Below are positions 1 through 9,160 of a stretch of DNA of 64,000 nucleotides, piece by piece; position 1 is the stretch's first letter; each line of letters opens with the position of its first letter. Position numbers and translations under genes: made by a program. The notes below the pieces were generated by a model. It made no database searches and was not told the DNA's origin. It saw only the letters and a list, made by a program, of their open reading frames with translations. This stretch comes from Lucifugimonas sp038150225 (GTDB lineage: Bacteria; Chloroflexota; Dehalococcoidia; Lucifugimonadales; Lucifugimonadaceae). The stretch lies in NCBI GenBank assembly GCA_038150225.1, contig JAYQWG010000001.1, positions 62,001 through 126,000 on the forward strand, given 5' to 3'.

Positions 1-624
1 GAACTTTGGTTCGACATTAGCGTCAGTCGAAGTGAAAGCGAGCATCGTCGCCATGTTCGGGTGAATCATTCCCGAACCCTTCGATACTCCACCGACGGTG
101 TGTGTCACGCCGTTTGCCTCGAACGAAACAGCTATTTCTTTCGTGCGCTTGTCGGTCGTGAGAATTGCTTTCGCAAATTCGTTCCCGCCATCCTCGGTCA
201 CGGTAATTTGAGGAACGTATTCGCGGAGTAGAGCCATTGGAAGCTCGACACCGATTACACCCGTGGATGCAACTAGAGTTTCTTCCGACGACACTCCCAA
301 ATGGGCAGCGGCGATATCGGTCATTTCCTTCGCGTCAACGTAGCCCTGTTCACCAACGGCACAGTTGGCGCATCCGCTGTTTGCAACAACGGCACGAACG
401 CGTTTTTCAACTCCAACGCGCTCTCGAGAAAGAGTTGCTGAAGGTGAAATCACAGAATTCTGAGTAAACGTTCCGGCGACCGTGCAGGGAGAGTCGGATA
501 CGAGGATTCCGATATCTCGTTTATCAGCACCTGGTGTTTTGATACCGGCAAATACACCACCGGCCGAAAACCCTTTTGCTGAAGTCACGGTTCCGTTTTC
601 TACGGGACGAATCTCGAGTGTCAT
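1..624 (-). CDS. argJ: Glutamate N-acetyltransferase / amino-acid acetyltransferase ArgJ, N-terminal part (truncated by window edge)
   Basis: Reading the minus strand from the ATG at 624 gives 208 residues open to the window edge. They contain the ArgJ hallmarks in order: a VANSGCAN-like stretch, STGVIG, AILTTD, and KGSGMIHPNMATML, which holds the Ala-Thr bond where family members self-cleave; the Thr (about residue 193) becomes the nucleophile. ArgJ makes N-acetylglutamate and/or recycles acetyl groups from N-acetylornithine in arginine synthesis. The 3' half lies outside the window, so mono- versus bifunctional activity cannot be judged. Confidence 0.93.
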   Translation of the reverse strand, partial: MTLEIRPVENGTVTSAKGFSAGGVFAGIKTPGADKRDIGILVSDSPCTVAGTFTQNSVISPSATLSRERVGVEKRVRAVVANSGCANCAVGEQGYVDAKEMTDIAAAHLGVSSEETLVASTGVIGVELPMALLREYVPQITVTEDGGNEFAKAILTTDKRTKEIAVSFEANGVTHTVGGVSKGSGMIHPNMATMLAFTSTDANVEPKF

Positions 625-1072
625 TTTGTTCGCTGTTCCAGATCAGTTGATCGTTAGGTGAAGTCTCACGGCGTTGATCGTATTGCAAAAACGTAAAAAC
701 CGCACTATGTACCCAGTGGAAAAATCCACATGGCCAGTCGAAAGCTCGACAAAATCTGCTAGTAGTGCGGTCGATTCAGTTAGCTTTTGCAGTTTACAGC
801 AGCTAGGAAGTTGCCAAATGCACGTTCACGCTTCGGAGTCGATTTTGATGCTCTATTCGAAGCTACAAAACACGACGGGTAACTCGATTAAGATCCTACG
901 ACTCACGGCGTTTGCATCCAAGTTGCATGTGAACAATTGAGCAAAACAAATCCGGACGCGCACCTGGTTATTTCCCGAACAGTCACCCCATACATGTCGA
1001 CATCGGTTGTGCGGGGTTTTAAGCTGTGGATGAGAGTTCGAACGGTCAACGTCGATTCAGAACAGAGGGAAT
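625..1072. other. Gene-poor divergent intergenic region between argJ and the flavoprotein gene
   Basis: About 450 bases separate the divergently transcribed argJ and the thioredoxin reductase-like gene. Promoters for both must lie here. Open frames on the plus strand (from 674 and from 937) have no recognisable motifs and look like chance openings. I see no RNA gene, riboswitch or terminator in it. Confidence 0.5.
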
Positions 1073-2065
1073 ATGACCGAAACAAAGCAAGTCGATGTAT
1101 TGATTGCAGGCCAGGGGGCTGCAGCATTCGCTGCAGGTCTGTACTCAGCTCGATATCAGGTTAGCACCGTGATAGTGGGTGAACAATTCGGTGGCGAAAC
1201 CGCCATAGGCGGCACCATCGAGAACTACCCGGGTCAGCCAGATATTGATGGTTTCGATCTGATGATGAAATTTAAAGAGCAGGTCGACAACTTGGATACT
1301 CCAACCGAGTATTCGAATTTAGTTTCAGTTGAGAAAAAGGGTGATGCATTTCACTGTGTTCTCGAAAACGGAACTGAGATCGAGGCCATAACTGTAATTC
1401 TCGCGGTTGGACGCGAGCGGCGGAAACTTCACCTCCCCAAAGAGGAGGAGTGGACAGGCCGTGGTGTTTCGTACTGCTCGACTTGTGACGCCCCGTTGTA
1501 CCGAAATAAGGCTGCAGCAGCTGTAGTTGGTGGTGGAAATGCCGCCGTCGAAGGTGCAGTACTCCTCGCCAAGTACGCCGAAACTGTTTACTTGATTTAC
1601 AGGCGTGGAGAATTCACTCGGCCCGAGCCAATTCTTCTCAAAGTCCTTGATCAAACCCAGAACGTAAAGGTGTTGTTCAACACCGAGGTCTCGGAACTTA
1701 TAGGTAGCGATGACTCTGGTCTCACCGCCATCAGGGTGAACAATCCGTGGGAGGGCAAAGATGTTCTTGAAGTCGACGGTTTGTTTGTTGAGGCTGGAGC
1801 AGATCCTCGGCTCGACATTCCGAACCAGCTCGGACTTGAGATCAACCAAGACACCGGCGAAGTACACGTAGACAAGGGACTCAACACCTCAGTCGAAGGT
1901 GTTTACGCTGCTGGAGACTTGACCGACGGCACGGAACTGAAACAGACGATTACTGCGGCTGCGCAAGGTGCGATTGCTGCTTTGTCTTCCTACCAACATA
2001 TTATGGAAGTGAAGGCGGAGCGTGGAGATACGAATATCTCGCAACCTGCTGCAGTAGGCGATTAG
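1073..2065 (+). CDS. trxB: Thioredoxin reductase-like FAD/NAD(P)H disulfide oxidoreductase
   Basis: The 330-residue protein has the usual thioredoxin-reductase length and order: N-terminal FAD site (GQGAAAFAAGLYSAR, residues ~13-27), the ENYPG segment, redox-active CSTC at C135/C138, the NADPH-binding GGGNAAVEGAVLLAK, and a C-terminal FAD site with GVYAAGDLTDG. In the family, NADPH electrons pass through FAD to the CxxC pair and on to thioredoxin. The first glycine motif is GxGxxA rather than GxGxxG. The ATG at 1073 follows a purine-rich AGAGGGA. A strong terminator follows, so it is probably monocistronic. Reduction of another thioredoxin-fold partner cannot be excluded. Confidence 0.88.
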   Translation: MTETKQVDVLIAGQGAAAFAAGLYSARYQVSTVIVGEQFGGETAIGGTIENYPGQPDIDGFDLMMKFKEQVDNLDTPTEYSNLVSVEKKGDAFHCVLENGTEIEAITVILAVGRERRKLHLPKEEEWTGRGVSYCSTCDAPLYRNKAAAAVVGGGNAAVEGAVLLAKYAETVYLIYRRGEFTRPEPILLKVLDQTQNVKVLFNTEVSELIGSDDSGLTAIRVNNPWEGKDVLEVDGLFVEAGADPRLDIPNQLGLEINQDTGEVHVDKGLNTSVEGVYAAGDLTDGTELKQTITAAAQGAIAALSSYQHIMEVKAERGDTNISQPAAVGD

Positions 2066-2079
2066 TCAAAACCAGAATC

Positions 2080-2123
2080 AAACAAAAAGGGGATCCTCAA
2101 CTAAGAGGGTGCCCTTTTTGTTT
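2080..2123 (+). terminator. Rho-independent terminator after trxB
   Basis: A long inverted repeat (left arm 2080-2098, right arm 2105-2123) has a short AACTAA loop. The inner part is GC-rich and the right arm runs through CCCTTTTTGTTT. The left arm begins with AAACAAAAAGG, so it could also stop minus-strand transcription from the other side. Confidence 0.85.
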
Positions 2124-2133
2124 GAGATGGATC

Positions 2134-2727
2134 TTAGATGAGGTTGATCAAACGGTCTCCGAAAGTCGCCCCAACATACCCGATAACAGATGTCTCGGTA
2201 AGCTTCCCGAGAAAGTTTCCCAGTAAGAATCCTTTTGGATTGAAACGACCTGCATCTGTGGCCTCGCCAGCGTAATCAAATATGGGATTCGGTTAAGCAG
2301 CAAGCAATAACAACGAAACGATGGCGTAATTACGTGACCAGTCATATGCGCCGACGGGTTTTATCAGGTACCGCAAGGACTACCGATTCAGATCTAATGA
2401 ACCCGCTAAGCCCTTTTCGTCCGAGGTAGTAACAAACTGCAATCCCACAAGTGGTTCCAAATGCGGGTACGAAAGGATTAGCCACTGCCGCTGCGCTGAA
2501 AACAATCGACAGGACTGGCACCGGAAGCAGCACTGCCACGCTGCCGAGAAATCCGAGAACTACCATCGCCTTAATTCCGATGGCAATGATGACTCCCGGA
2601 TCGATGAGCATGTAACGCTGGGTAGCGAGAGGCGCGATGCAAGCAAAAGAAGCAAAAGCATTTGTCCGATTGCCGTTGGAAAGACCACGGAGGATTTATT
2701 CGGACTCATGATCGACTGTTGCATCAT
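2134..2727 (-). pseudogene. Decayed DedA/VTT-family membrane protein gene
   Basis: Three minus-strand frames together rebuild one VTT (SNARE-associated/DedA) protein. From an ATG at 2727 comes an N-terminal stretch with a leucine-rich membrane segment. A second frame (about 2623-2342) gives MLIDPGVIIAIG, then LLPVPVLSIVF and YYLGRKG. A third gives YDWSRNYAIVSLLLLAA, an in-frame TAA, then PNPIFDYAGEATDAG and GNFLGKLTETSVIGY, ending at 2134. The PNPxFDxAG signature is typical of the family. At least two frameshifts plus one stop indicate a non-functional gene, though assembly error could explain part of it. Confidence 0.75.
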
Positions 2728-2840
2728 TGCGCCCCTGGTAACTCCCGGTAACCTGCGCACTCACTCATTCAAATACTGGACAGGTGAAGCAGGACCGTGG
2801 GGTTGCCTCAGGATTGCATTTCGCTGGGGAACCGACTTCT

Positions 2841-4124
2841 TTAAACGGCTTCGAGTTTTCTCAGAATGTCGCCGGCTATGAGGAAGCAGCCAGCATGAAA
2901 ACCGATGACGCTTAGACCGGTTCCTTGTGCTGTGTACCCCGCCGGGTACAAACCAGCAACGTCGACCGATTCGAACGTTGCCTGGTCGACGACTAACTGC
3001 TTTAGTTGGAACCGGTAGTTGTCGCGTTTGTCATGAAACGTGAAAGGACCAAGCGAGTCGATGACCGAGTAGTCCGGGTCGCCACCAATTTCGACGACGA
3101 CATGGTCGATCTGGACCTGGACTTCACCTTCAGGGGTGGCGATAGTTACGACTCCATCTTCTCCAAAATCTCTGACATGAGATTCGTACAGCAGGCCCAT
3201 TCGCGCCTGTTCGCCCTGCAAAATCTCCGTCCATCGATGGTAGTACGGCAAGAACTGTGATTCACCAATGAGTCGCAGGTGAGAATCGGGTTTCTGTCGC
3301 ATTACATACACAACGGTTCGTCCGTCGTCATGAAGTTCCTGGGCTGCCCAATCGGCGGAACGTCCTCCGCCAACTACCATCACCCGTTCGCCTGGGTAAT
3401 CCTCGACTGAGGTATAGGCGTTGGAGACATACGATTTTTCGGTGCCTGTGGCTTCCAGCGTTCTTAGCGCCGAGCGTGGGCCAACGGCGAACACAAAATA
3501 GTCGCAGGAGTACTTAACTGGTCTGCCAGTTTCCGACGACAAAGCAGTGACGATGAACCGCCCACCAGAGTACGATTTTTCAACCCGAGTGACCTTCATC
3601 CCGTCCTGAATGTGCGGTGACAATCCGAGTTTGTCGGCATACGCCCGGTAATAGTCAACGAGATCATCACGGTGGACGAGCGTATTCAAGTCGTGCTCAC
3701 GTCCGTTGTCCTCGTAGAACTGACCTATCGGGTAGTGGGCAAGTTCCATCCAATGCGCGGGACCGAGCGTCATCTGGGTCTTGGGTACGTGATTCCATAG
3801 TCCGCCAGCGCCATCAGTCGACAGTAACTTCCAATCGAGTCTGTCCTTTTTGACGAATTCCAAAGTCCAATCTTCAAGAGGGAGGGCGTCTTGCTCCGGA
3901 TGATGTCGCATTCGGAAGAACTCGATCGGGCGGTTGCCTTTTTCGAGTAACTCGTGAAGGTCTAGTGCAAGAGGATTCTCGCGGTTTGCGTTTGCCGCGA
4001 TCTGGACGTCGTCGGACGGGAACTCGAAGTCTCCGGTAAACCGCGGGTGCCAGCCTTCAAGAGTCGCAGCTACGCCAAGTCCACCAGGACCTGCTCCGGC
4101 AATGATTACTTCGTGGTGTTCCAA
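2841..4124 (-). CDS. FAD-dependent oxidoreductase (flavin monooxygenase/OSGIN-like)
   Basis: The 427-residue protein begins with a dinucleotide-binding motif (IIAGAGPGGLGVAATL, residues ~7-22). A second one, VVGGGRSADWAAQEL, lies near residue 245, as expected for FAD plus NAD(P)H sites in flavin monooxygenases and OSGIN/lysine N-hydroxylase relatives. The C-terminal part has LYPAGYTAQGTGLSVIGFH, resembling the closing FAD contact. Substrate is unknown. The gene stands alone; the tRNA-Pro gene is more than 200 bases upstream on the same strand. There is no signal peptide, so it is cytoplasmic. Confidence 0.75.
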   Translation of the reverse strand: MEHHEVIIAGAGPGGLGVAATLEGWHPRFTGDFEFPSDDVQIAANANRENPLALDLHELLEKGNRPIEFFRMRHHPEQDALPLEDWTLEFVKKDRLDWKLLSTDGAGGLWNHVPKTQMTLGPAHWMELAHYPIGQFYEDNGREHDLNTLVHRDDLVDYYRAYADKLGLSPHIQDGMKVTRVEKSYSGGRFIVTALSSETGRPVKYSCDYFVFAVGPRSALRTLEATGTEKSYVSNAYTSVEDYPGERVMVVGGGRSADWAAQELHDDGRTVVYVMRQKPDSHLRLIGESQFLPYYHRWTEILQGEQARMGLLYESHVRDFGEDGVVTIATPEGEVQVQIDHVVVEIGGDPDYSVIDSLGPFTFHDKRDNYRFQLKQLVVDQATFESVDVAGLYPAGYTAQGTGLSVIGFHAGCFLIAGDILRKLEAV

Positions 4125-4335
4125 AATTTTGCGCGGTGTCAGTGTTTTGAGTGATCGCTAGAGGTTCGGCAGGGCAGCTGGCTTGGAGCCATAGCCCATG
4201 TGCGGACGATTGAGTCTACCGTGTGCAGGCGATTTCTGTTGTCTTGACGAGAACAGATTCCACTCGTTACCCCAAATCTGCTGTCAAGAAGCCCTATTAG
4301 GAAAGTTTTCCAACTGGGGCTCAGATTGCGAAAAA

Positions 4336-4412
<77 letters not shown>

Positions 4413-4451
4413 ATTTTCGAGCTAAACGATTATAGACGCCGGTAACCGTCG

Positions 4452-4474
4452 CCCTTCGACAACCTCAGGATGAC
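4452..4474. repeat. Single copy of the CCTTCGAC...CTCAGGATGAC dispersed repeat
   Basis: The segment CCCTTCGACAACCTCAGG followed by ATGAC, just beyond the 5' end of the tRNA gene, matches the two units found inside the MFS gene at 62172-62238. It is a short dispersed element of the REP-like kind known from many environmental bacterial genomes. Confidence 0.6.
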
Positions 4475-4561
4475 TGATGGATAAATCTGTCACAAACGCT
4501 GTCTAGGTCCCTCCGCTCAGGTCGGGACGCGTCATGCATCTTCCTGTGATGCCTGATTGCC

Positions 4562-5554
4562 CTAGACCGGTTTTACGATCCAGTCTGCGCCTTCACCTCG
4601 AACAACACGACCTGCATTTTCCATCGTGAATTGGGAAGCATTCAGCTCGGATTCAAGAGCTCGGGTCGCCAGGTGAGGAGTAACCACAACGTTGGTCATC
4701 GTTGGCAATGGGTTGTCAGGCTCGATCGGCTCAATTTCGGTGACGTCGAGACCGGCAGCGAAAATTTCACCTGACTCCAGTGCCCGTATCAATGCGTTCT
4801 CGTCGACAACTGGTCCTCGACAGGTGTTGATGAGAATGGCGGTTGATTTCATCAATTCAAACTCACGCTCGGAAATCATGTGAGTAGTGACTCGGTCAAG
4901 CGGAACGTGAAGTGTGATGATGTCGGACGTTGAGAGAAGCTCGTCGAGATCGACCTTCTTTGCGCCGGTTGCAGCGACGTAATCATCGTCGTGCTCAACC
5001 ACATCGTGGTAAACCAGTTCACATTCCCAACCAGCAAGACGCTTGGCGACGCGTGATCCGATTCTGCCTAGGCCAATGATTCCGACCCGCTTGCCAACGA
5101 GAGTGTGGAACTCAGTTCGGTCACCTTCAACTCCCGCCATCCAAGTGTTGTTTTTCACACTCTCAATTTGAACGTCAAGCTTGCGGTTTACCGAGAACAT
5201 GAGACCAATGGCGTGCTCGGCAACTGCGACAGCGTTTGCACCACCATTGTTCGCAACATCAATTCCCATTTCTGCGAGCTGTGCTTTGTCGATCCAGTCG
5301 GTACCTGCGCTGAAAGTCTGAACCAATTTGAGTGAAGAAATCTTTCCTGCAAGATCGGTCAGTTGGTCGTACTTGCCCTGCGGCAGAAGAACTACGGCAC
5401 CTTGGGACTGCTCAACAACCTCGTCGAACGATAGGTCGCTGTTCACGAAGCGCAGGTCTATACCACCAACCTTGTCAGCAGCCTCCTGGGTCTCTCTCAT
5501 TCGGATTTCTGATCCCTCGTTCTGGGGACCGAGGATTACAACGATGTTCGACAT
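4562..5554 (-). CDS. D-isomer-specific 2-hydroxyacid dehydrogenase
   Basis: The 330 residues show the family's NAD-binding motif VGIIGLGRIGSRVAKRL (about residues 155-171). The catalytic set follows: Arg in NTCRGPVVDE, Glu in the DVTEIEP region, and His in VVTPHLATRA. Members reduce 2-keto acids to D-2-hydroxyacids or the reverse (phosphoglycerate, glyoxylate or lactate-type substrates). There is no C-terminal ACT domain, so it is not a long-form SerA. It is a single minus-strand gene starting with ATG at 5554; the substrate is undetermined. Confidence 0.88.
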   Translation of the reverse strand: MSNIVVILGPQNEGSEIRMRETQEAADKVGGIDLRFVNSDLSFDEVVEQSQGAVVLLPQGKYDQLTDLAGKISSLKLVQTFSAGTDWIDKAQLAEMGIDVANNGGANAVAVAEHAIGLMFSVNRKLDVQIESVKNNTWMAGVEGDRTEFHTLVGKRVGIIGLGRIGSRVAKRLAGWECELVYHDVVEHDDDYVAATGAKKVDLDELLSTSDIITLHVPLDRVTTHMISEREFELMKSTAILINTCRGPVVDENALIRALESGEIFAAGLDVTEIEPIEPDNPLPTMTNVVVTPHLATRALESELNASQFTMENAGRVVRGEGADWIVKPV

Positions 5555-5787
5555 TTCTATAACTTTTCCGTCGTGCTGCGATTCGGCCGATAAATTTATC
5601 CACCGTGAGGGCTGCCGTCTTGGTCTGAATTAGTGATGAAAACTGGGCGAATTTACACCCGACGGCGGATTATACTTGCAAGGTTGGTTTGAAAATCAAC
5701 TGAATATTTAACACTTGTTGCTTCGGGTTTGACCACTGAAATTACGGTTCTACTCGAGCATTTCAAACTCGAGTTGAAATAAGCATC

Positions 5788-6693
5788 TTGAACTCAGTAA
5801 CAGTAAGAGCACCGGCAACTACCGCCAACGTGGGACCAGGCTTCGACAGCATTGGCATGGCGTTAGACCTTTGGAACGACCTGACCGTTACCAAGGGCGA
5901 GTTCAGCGTGTCGACGACCGGTGAAGGCGCCGATCTGCTCCCGCAGGACACGCGCAACCTTGTCGTCACCGGTCTTGAGGCGGTCTACAACTACATAGAC
6001 GAACCAGTGCCTCAGCTGCAGTACGAGTGCGTGAATCGGATTCCATACGCTCGTGGGCTCGGGAGCAGCTCCACGGCAATCGTGAGTGGCCTCGTTGCAG
6101 GCTCAGCAATATCCGGCGCGAATTTGAGCTTGGAAGAACTTACCGTTCTTGCCGCCGACATCGAAGGCCACCCAGATAACGTGGCACCAGCGCTTTACGG
6201 TGGTTGCACGGTTGGTGTTCGAAATGGTGACGACAAATGGATCGTTGACCAGGTTGCGTTTCCGGAAGGTCTGCACGCGGTTCTCTACGTTCCTGAAATG
6301 CAAACAAACACTCATGAATCGCGTGCCGTGTTGCAAGACCAAATTTCACGATCAGACGCTGTGTTCAACATTGGTCGCGCAGCACTGCTCGTTAATGCGC
6401 TCTCATCGGGACGGCTTGAGAATCTGAAATATGCAACTCAGGACAAGCTGCACCAACCACAGCGAACGCAGTCATTCAAGGCAATGCCGCATTTGATCAA
6501 CGCTGCACTCAAAGGTGGAGCACACGGTGCATTCCTTTCGGGAGCAGGCCCTTCGGTCATGGCACTCTCTACAGGTCGCGAAGTAACGATTAGCTACGAA
6601 ATGGCAGAGACAGCTCGAACGTTTGGCGTCCGCGGGAAGCCGATGATCATGCCTATTTCGACAGAAGGCGCGTCTGTGGTGGATCAATCGTGA
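5788..6693 (+). CDS. thrB: Homoserine kinase
   Basis: This 301-residue GHMP kinase starts VRAPATTANVGPGFDSIGMA and carries the phosphate loop PYARGLGSSSTA at about residues 86-97 and the C-terminal GAFLSGAGPSVMAL motif. It phosphorylates homoserine on the way to threonine. The likely start is a TTG at 5788, since the conserved N terminus begins directly after it and no ATG fits. Its last four bases overlap the lysC start (GTGA), giving a translationally coupled thrB-lysC pair of the aspartate pathway. Confidence 0.95.
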   Translation: MNSVTVRAPATTANVGPGFDSIGMALDLWNDLTVTKGEFSVSTTGEGADLLPQDTRNLVVTGLEAVYNYIDEPVPQLQYECVNRIPYARGLGSSSTAIVSGLVAGSAISGANLSLEELTVLAADIEGHPDNVAPALYGGCTVGVRNGDDKWIVDQVAFPEGLHAVLYVPEMQTNTHESRAVLQDQISRSDAVFNIGRAALLVNALSSGRLENLKYATQDKLHQPQRTQSFKAMPHLINAALKGGAHGAFLSGAGPSVMALSTGREVTISYEMAETARTFGVRGKPMIMPISTEGASVVDQS

Positions 6694-7934
6694 CGACCGA
6701 ATCACAGCACCGTCCAATAGTCGTCCAGAAGTACGGCGGCAGTTCGCTTGCCGACGCTGAACTCATCCACAACGTAGCGTCAAGAATAAGCGCTAGAAAA
6801 GATAAGGGAGTCGATGTAATTGCTGTTGTTTCAGCAATGGGCGACTCTACAGATGAACTGATCGCCCTATCCGAAGCCGTGACCGGCGGAAAAACACCCG
6901 ACGCCCGTGAGATGGACACACTCCTGTCTACAGGTGAGTTGGTGAGTTCAACGCTTATGGCGATGGCGTTGAAGTCTCGCGGATACGATGCAATTAGTTT
7001 GAGTGGTGTCCAAGCTGGAATAAAAACCGACCTTGTGCACGGTTCAGCTCGAATTGCCGATATCAACGCTGATCGTTTGCATCGAGAGCTCGATGCGGGG
7101 CGCATCGTAATAGTCGCTGGCTTCCAAGGGCTCGCTGAATCGGGGGACATAACAACTCTCGGACGAGGCGGCTCTGACACAACTGCTGTCGCGCTGGCAA
7201 TTGCAGCAGGCGCGGAGCGCTGCGAGATTTACACGGATGTCGAGGGTATCTACACAACCGACCCGAGACTCACCCCTAAAGCTCGAAAACTTGCCGAGAT
7301 CGGCTTTCAGGAAATGCTGGAAATGGCAGTTCTCGGCGCAAAAATGAACCCTCGATCAATTGAACTTGGTGCTGTCTACGACATGCCCGTGTATGTCGCA
7401 TCTTCAACTTCTGACGCACCAGGAACGCTTATCCACGGAGGAGAACCAACAATGGAAGTCCGAAAGGCAGTGACCGGAATTGCTGTCGACCGCAACGTCG
7501 GAAAAATCACCGTCAGAGGTGTAATCGACCGACCCGGAGTTGCAGCAGGACTTCTTGAGCCTCTCGCAGATGCAGGTGTGAGCGTTGACGTAATCGTGCA
7601 GAACGCCAGCGCTGACGGCACGACCGACTTTACGTTCACAGTCGCGCAGGCAAGTGTTGAGCAAGCAGCGGAAATCATTCGGTCACAGTCCGACGTTGAA
7701 TTCAGCGAAGTTGTGACTGGAACAAATCTTGCGAAGGTCAGCATTGTCGGCACCGGGATGGAAAACGCCCCCGGTTACGCTGCAAGGATGTTCGCAACTT
7801 TGTCCAGCCTCGGTGTGAACATCGACATGATCACAACATCAGAAATTCGAATCACGACAATTATCGAGAAAGATCAGCTTCAAACAGCGGTCCAGGCATT
7901 GCACGATGCTTTCGAACTCGAGAAGACTGATTAA
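6690..7934 (+). CDS. lysC: Aspartate kinase
   Basis: The 414-residue enzyme opens with VVQKYGGSSLAD, has AVVSAMGDSTDEL and the TTLGRGGSDTTAVALA kinase motif near residue 155, and ends in two ACT regulatory domains (from about residue 265). It catalyses the first committed step for Lys, Thr, Met and diaminopimelate and is probably feedback-controlled through the ACT pair. The GTG start overlaps the thrB stop by four bases. Length matches monofunctional class aspartokinases. Confidence 0.96.
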   Translation: MTTESQHRPIVVQKYGGSSLADAELIHNVASRISARKDKGVDVIAVVSAMGDSTDELIALSEAVTGGKTPDAREMDTLLSTGELVSSTLMAMALKSRGYDAISLSGVQAGIKTDLVHGSARIADINADRLHRELDAGRIVIVAGFQGLAESGDITTLGRGGSDTTAVALAIAAGAERCEIYTDVEGIYTTDPRLTPKARKLAEIGFQEMLEMAVLGAKMNPRSIELGAVYDMPVYVASSTSDAPGTLIHGGEPTMEVRKAVTGIAVDRNVGKITVRGVIDRPGVAAGLLEPLADAGVSVDVIVQNASADGTTDFTFTVAQASVEQAAEIIRSQSDVEFSEVVTGTNLAKVSIVGTGMENAPGYAARMFATLSSLGVNIDMITTSEIRITTIIEKDQLQTAVQALHDAFELEKTD

Positions 7935-7987
7935 ACTTCTTACCTCTATCGGGACCTGACCCCGAATAAACGACTACGAAGTATCCA

Positions 7988-8734
7988 TTGGAAAATCCGT
8001 ACCTAAGCGTCGTAATCCCTGCTTTCAACGAGCAAGTACGAATCGCGTCGACGGTTAACTCTCTGGTCGAGTTCCTAAATGTATGGCTCCCCAAAGATCG
8101 CCAATGGGAACTGCTGGTGGTTGATGACGGGTCAAGTGATGACACCGCCAGCATAGTCAGTGAGATTGGCGTGAACGAACCACGTGTGCGAGTGATCAAC
8201 GCTGAACATGGCGGCAAAGGGTCTGCCGTGCGTCGAGGGATGAGCGAAGCCAACGGTGACTGGCGATTCCTCTGTGATGCTGATCTCTCGATGCCCGCCG
8301 AACACCTGGGCAGATTTTTCGCTGATGATGACAATTCACCTAAATATGACATTTCTATTGCCTCTAGAGAAGCACCCGGTGCGGTCAGGTACAACGAACC
8401 ACGCAGCCGACACGTGAAAGGGCGCCTCTTCAATTACGCAGTGAAAGTTCTGGCGATGAGAGGTATCGAGGACACTCAGTGCGGGTTCAAGTTGTTTTCG
8501 AAAGATGCTGCCGAGAAGCTATTTCCAAAGCAGTCGCTCGAAGGCTGGGCGTTCGACGTTGAGTTGTTGGTGATGGCGAAGAATGCTGGGTACTACATCG
8601 GCGAGATACCGATTGATTGGTACTACGGTGAAGGTTCGAAGATGACCTTGACCAAAGGCGTTCTTGCAGTGTTGGATGTCGCAAAGGTCGGTTTAAACAA
8701 TTTGCTCGGGAAGTATCGCTTGGAGCGTGGCTAG
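7988..8734 (+). CDS. GT2 glycosyltransferase, dolichyl/polyprenyl-phosphate beta-glucosyltransferase-like (ALG5 type)
   Basis: The 248 residues have the GT-A opening LSVVIPAFNEQVRIAST, VVDDGSSDDT near residue 47, and CDADLSMP near residue 95, the metal/nucleotide-sugar DxD site. The ALG5-like GFKLFSKDAAEKLF and WAFDVELLVMAKNAGY segments follow. It probably transfers a sugar from UDP-glucose to a polyprenyl phosphate for envelope glycans. The best start is a TTG at 7988. The following CoA-binding gene starts inside its last codons. Sugar and acceptor specificity are inferred from family only. Confidence 0.85.
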   Translation: MENPYLSVVIPAFNEQVRIASTVNSLVEFLNVWLPKDRQWELLVVDDGSSDDTASIVSEIGVNEPRVRVINAEHGGKGSAVRRGMSEANGDWRFLCDADLSMPAEHLGRFFADDDNSPKYDISIASREAPGAVRYNEPRSRHVKGRLFNYAVKVLAMRGIEDTQCGFKLFSKDAAEKLFPKQSLEGWAFDVELLVMAKNAGYYIGEIPIDWYYGEGSKMTLTKGVLAVLDVAKVGLNNLLGKYRLERG

Positions 8735-9158
8735 CTCAATGTTCAGTAATCCGGACACCGAACAGATTCGAGAAATCCTTTGCGCCTCTAAAAGGATTGC
8801 GGTAGTAGGTATTTCAAATCGCGACGACCGCGCCAGTCGATATGTATCTGAATACATGCAGCGAAAAGGCTACGAAGTAATTCCAGTCAATCCTGAGATT
8901 TCAGAATGGCAAGGGATCCCAACTTATAAGAGCGTCTCGGAGATACCGGTACCAGTCGATATAGTCGATGTGTTCAGGCGTTCTATTGCTACCGTCCCAG
9001 TTGCAGAGGACGTTGCGGGGACCGGTGCGAAGGTTCTATGGCTGCAGCAAGGGATTCACAACGAGGAAACTGCCCGGATTGCTCAAGATGCCGGAATGAC
9101 CGTTGTGATGGACAAGTGCATTATGGTTGAGCACAAGGGCATGAAGCTCGGTCTATAG
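8727..9158 (+). CDS. CoA-binding domain protein (YccU-like)
   Basis: This small single-domain Rossmann protein has the family pattern KRIAVVGISNRDDRASRYV, the GYEVIPVNP strand, DIVDVFRR, and KVLWLQQGIHNEE, ending with MDKCIMVEHK. Such stand-alone CoA-binding domains resemble the succinyl-CoA synthetase alpha N-terminal domain; their cellular role is not established. The reading frame can begin at GTG 8727, overlapping the upstream stop, or at ATG 8739, giving 143 or 139 residues. It lies between two glycosyltransferases in one tight run. Confidence 0.85.
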   Translation: MASSMFSNPDTEQIREILCASKRIAVVGISNRDDRASRYVSEYMQRKGYEVIPVNPEISEWQGIPTYKSVSEIPVPVDIVDVFRRSIATVPVAEDVAGTGAKVLWLQQGIHNEETARIAQDAGMTVVMDKCIMVEHKGMKLGL

Positions 9159-9160
9159 AT

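Noticed and set aside
674..940. 88-codon plus-strand frame upstream of the thioredoxin reductase gene
   Set aside because: No recognisable motif, poor coding character and no ribosome binding site; treated as intergenic.
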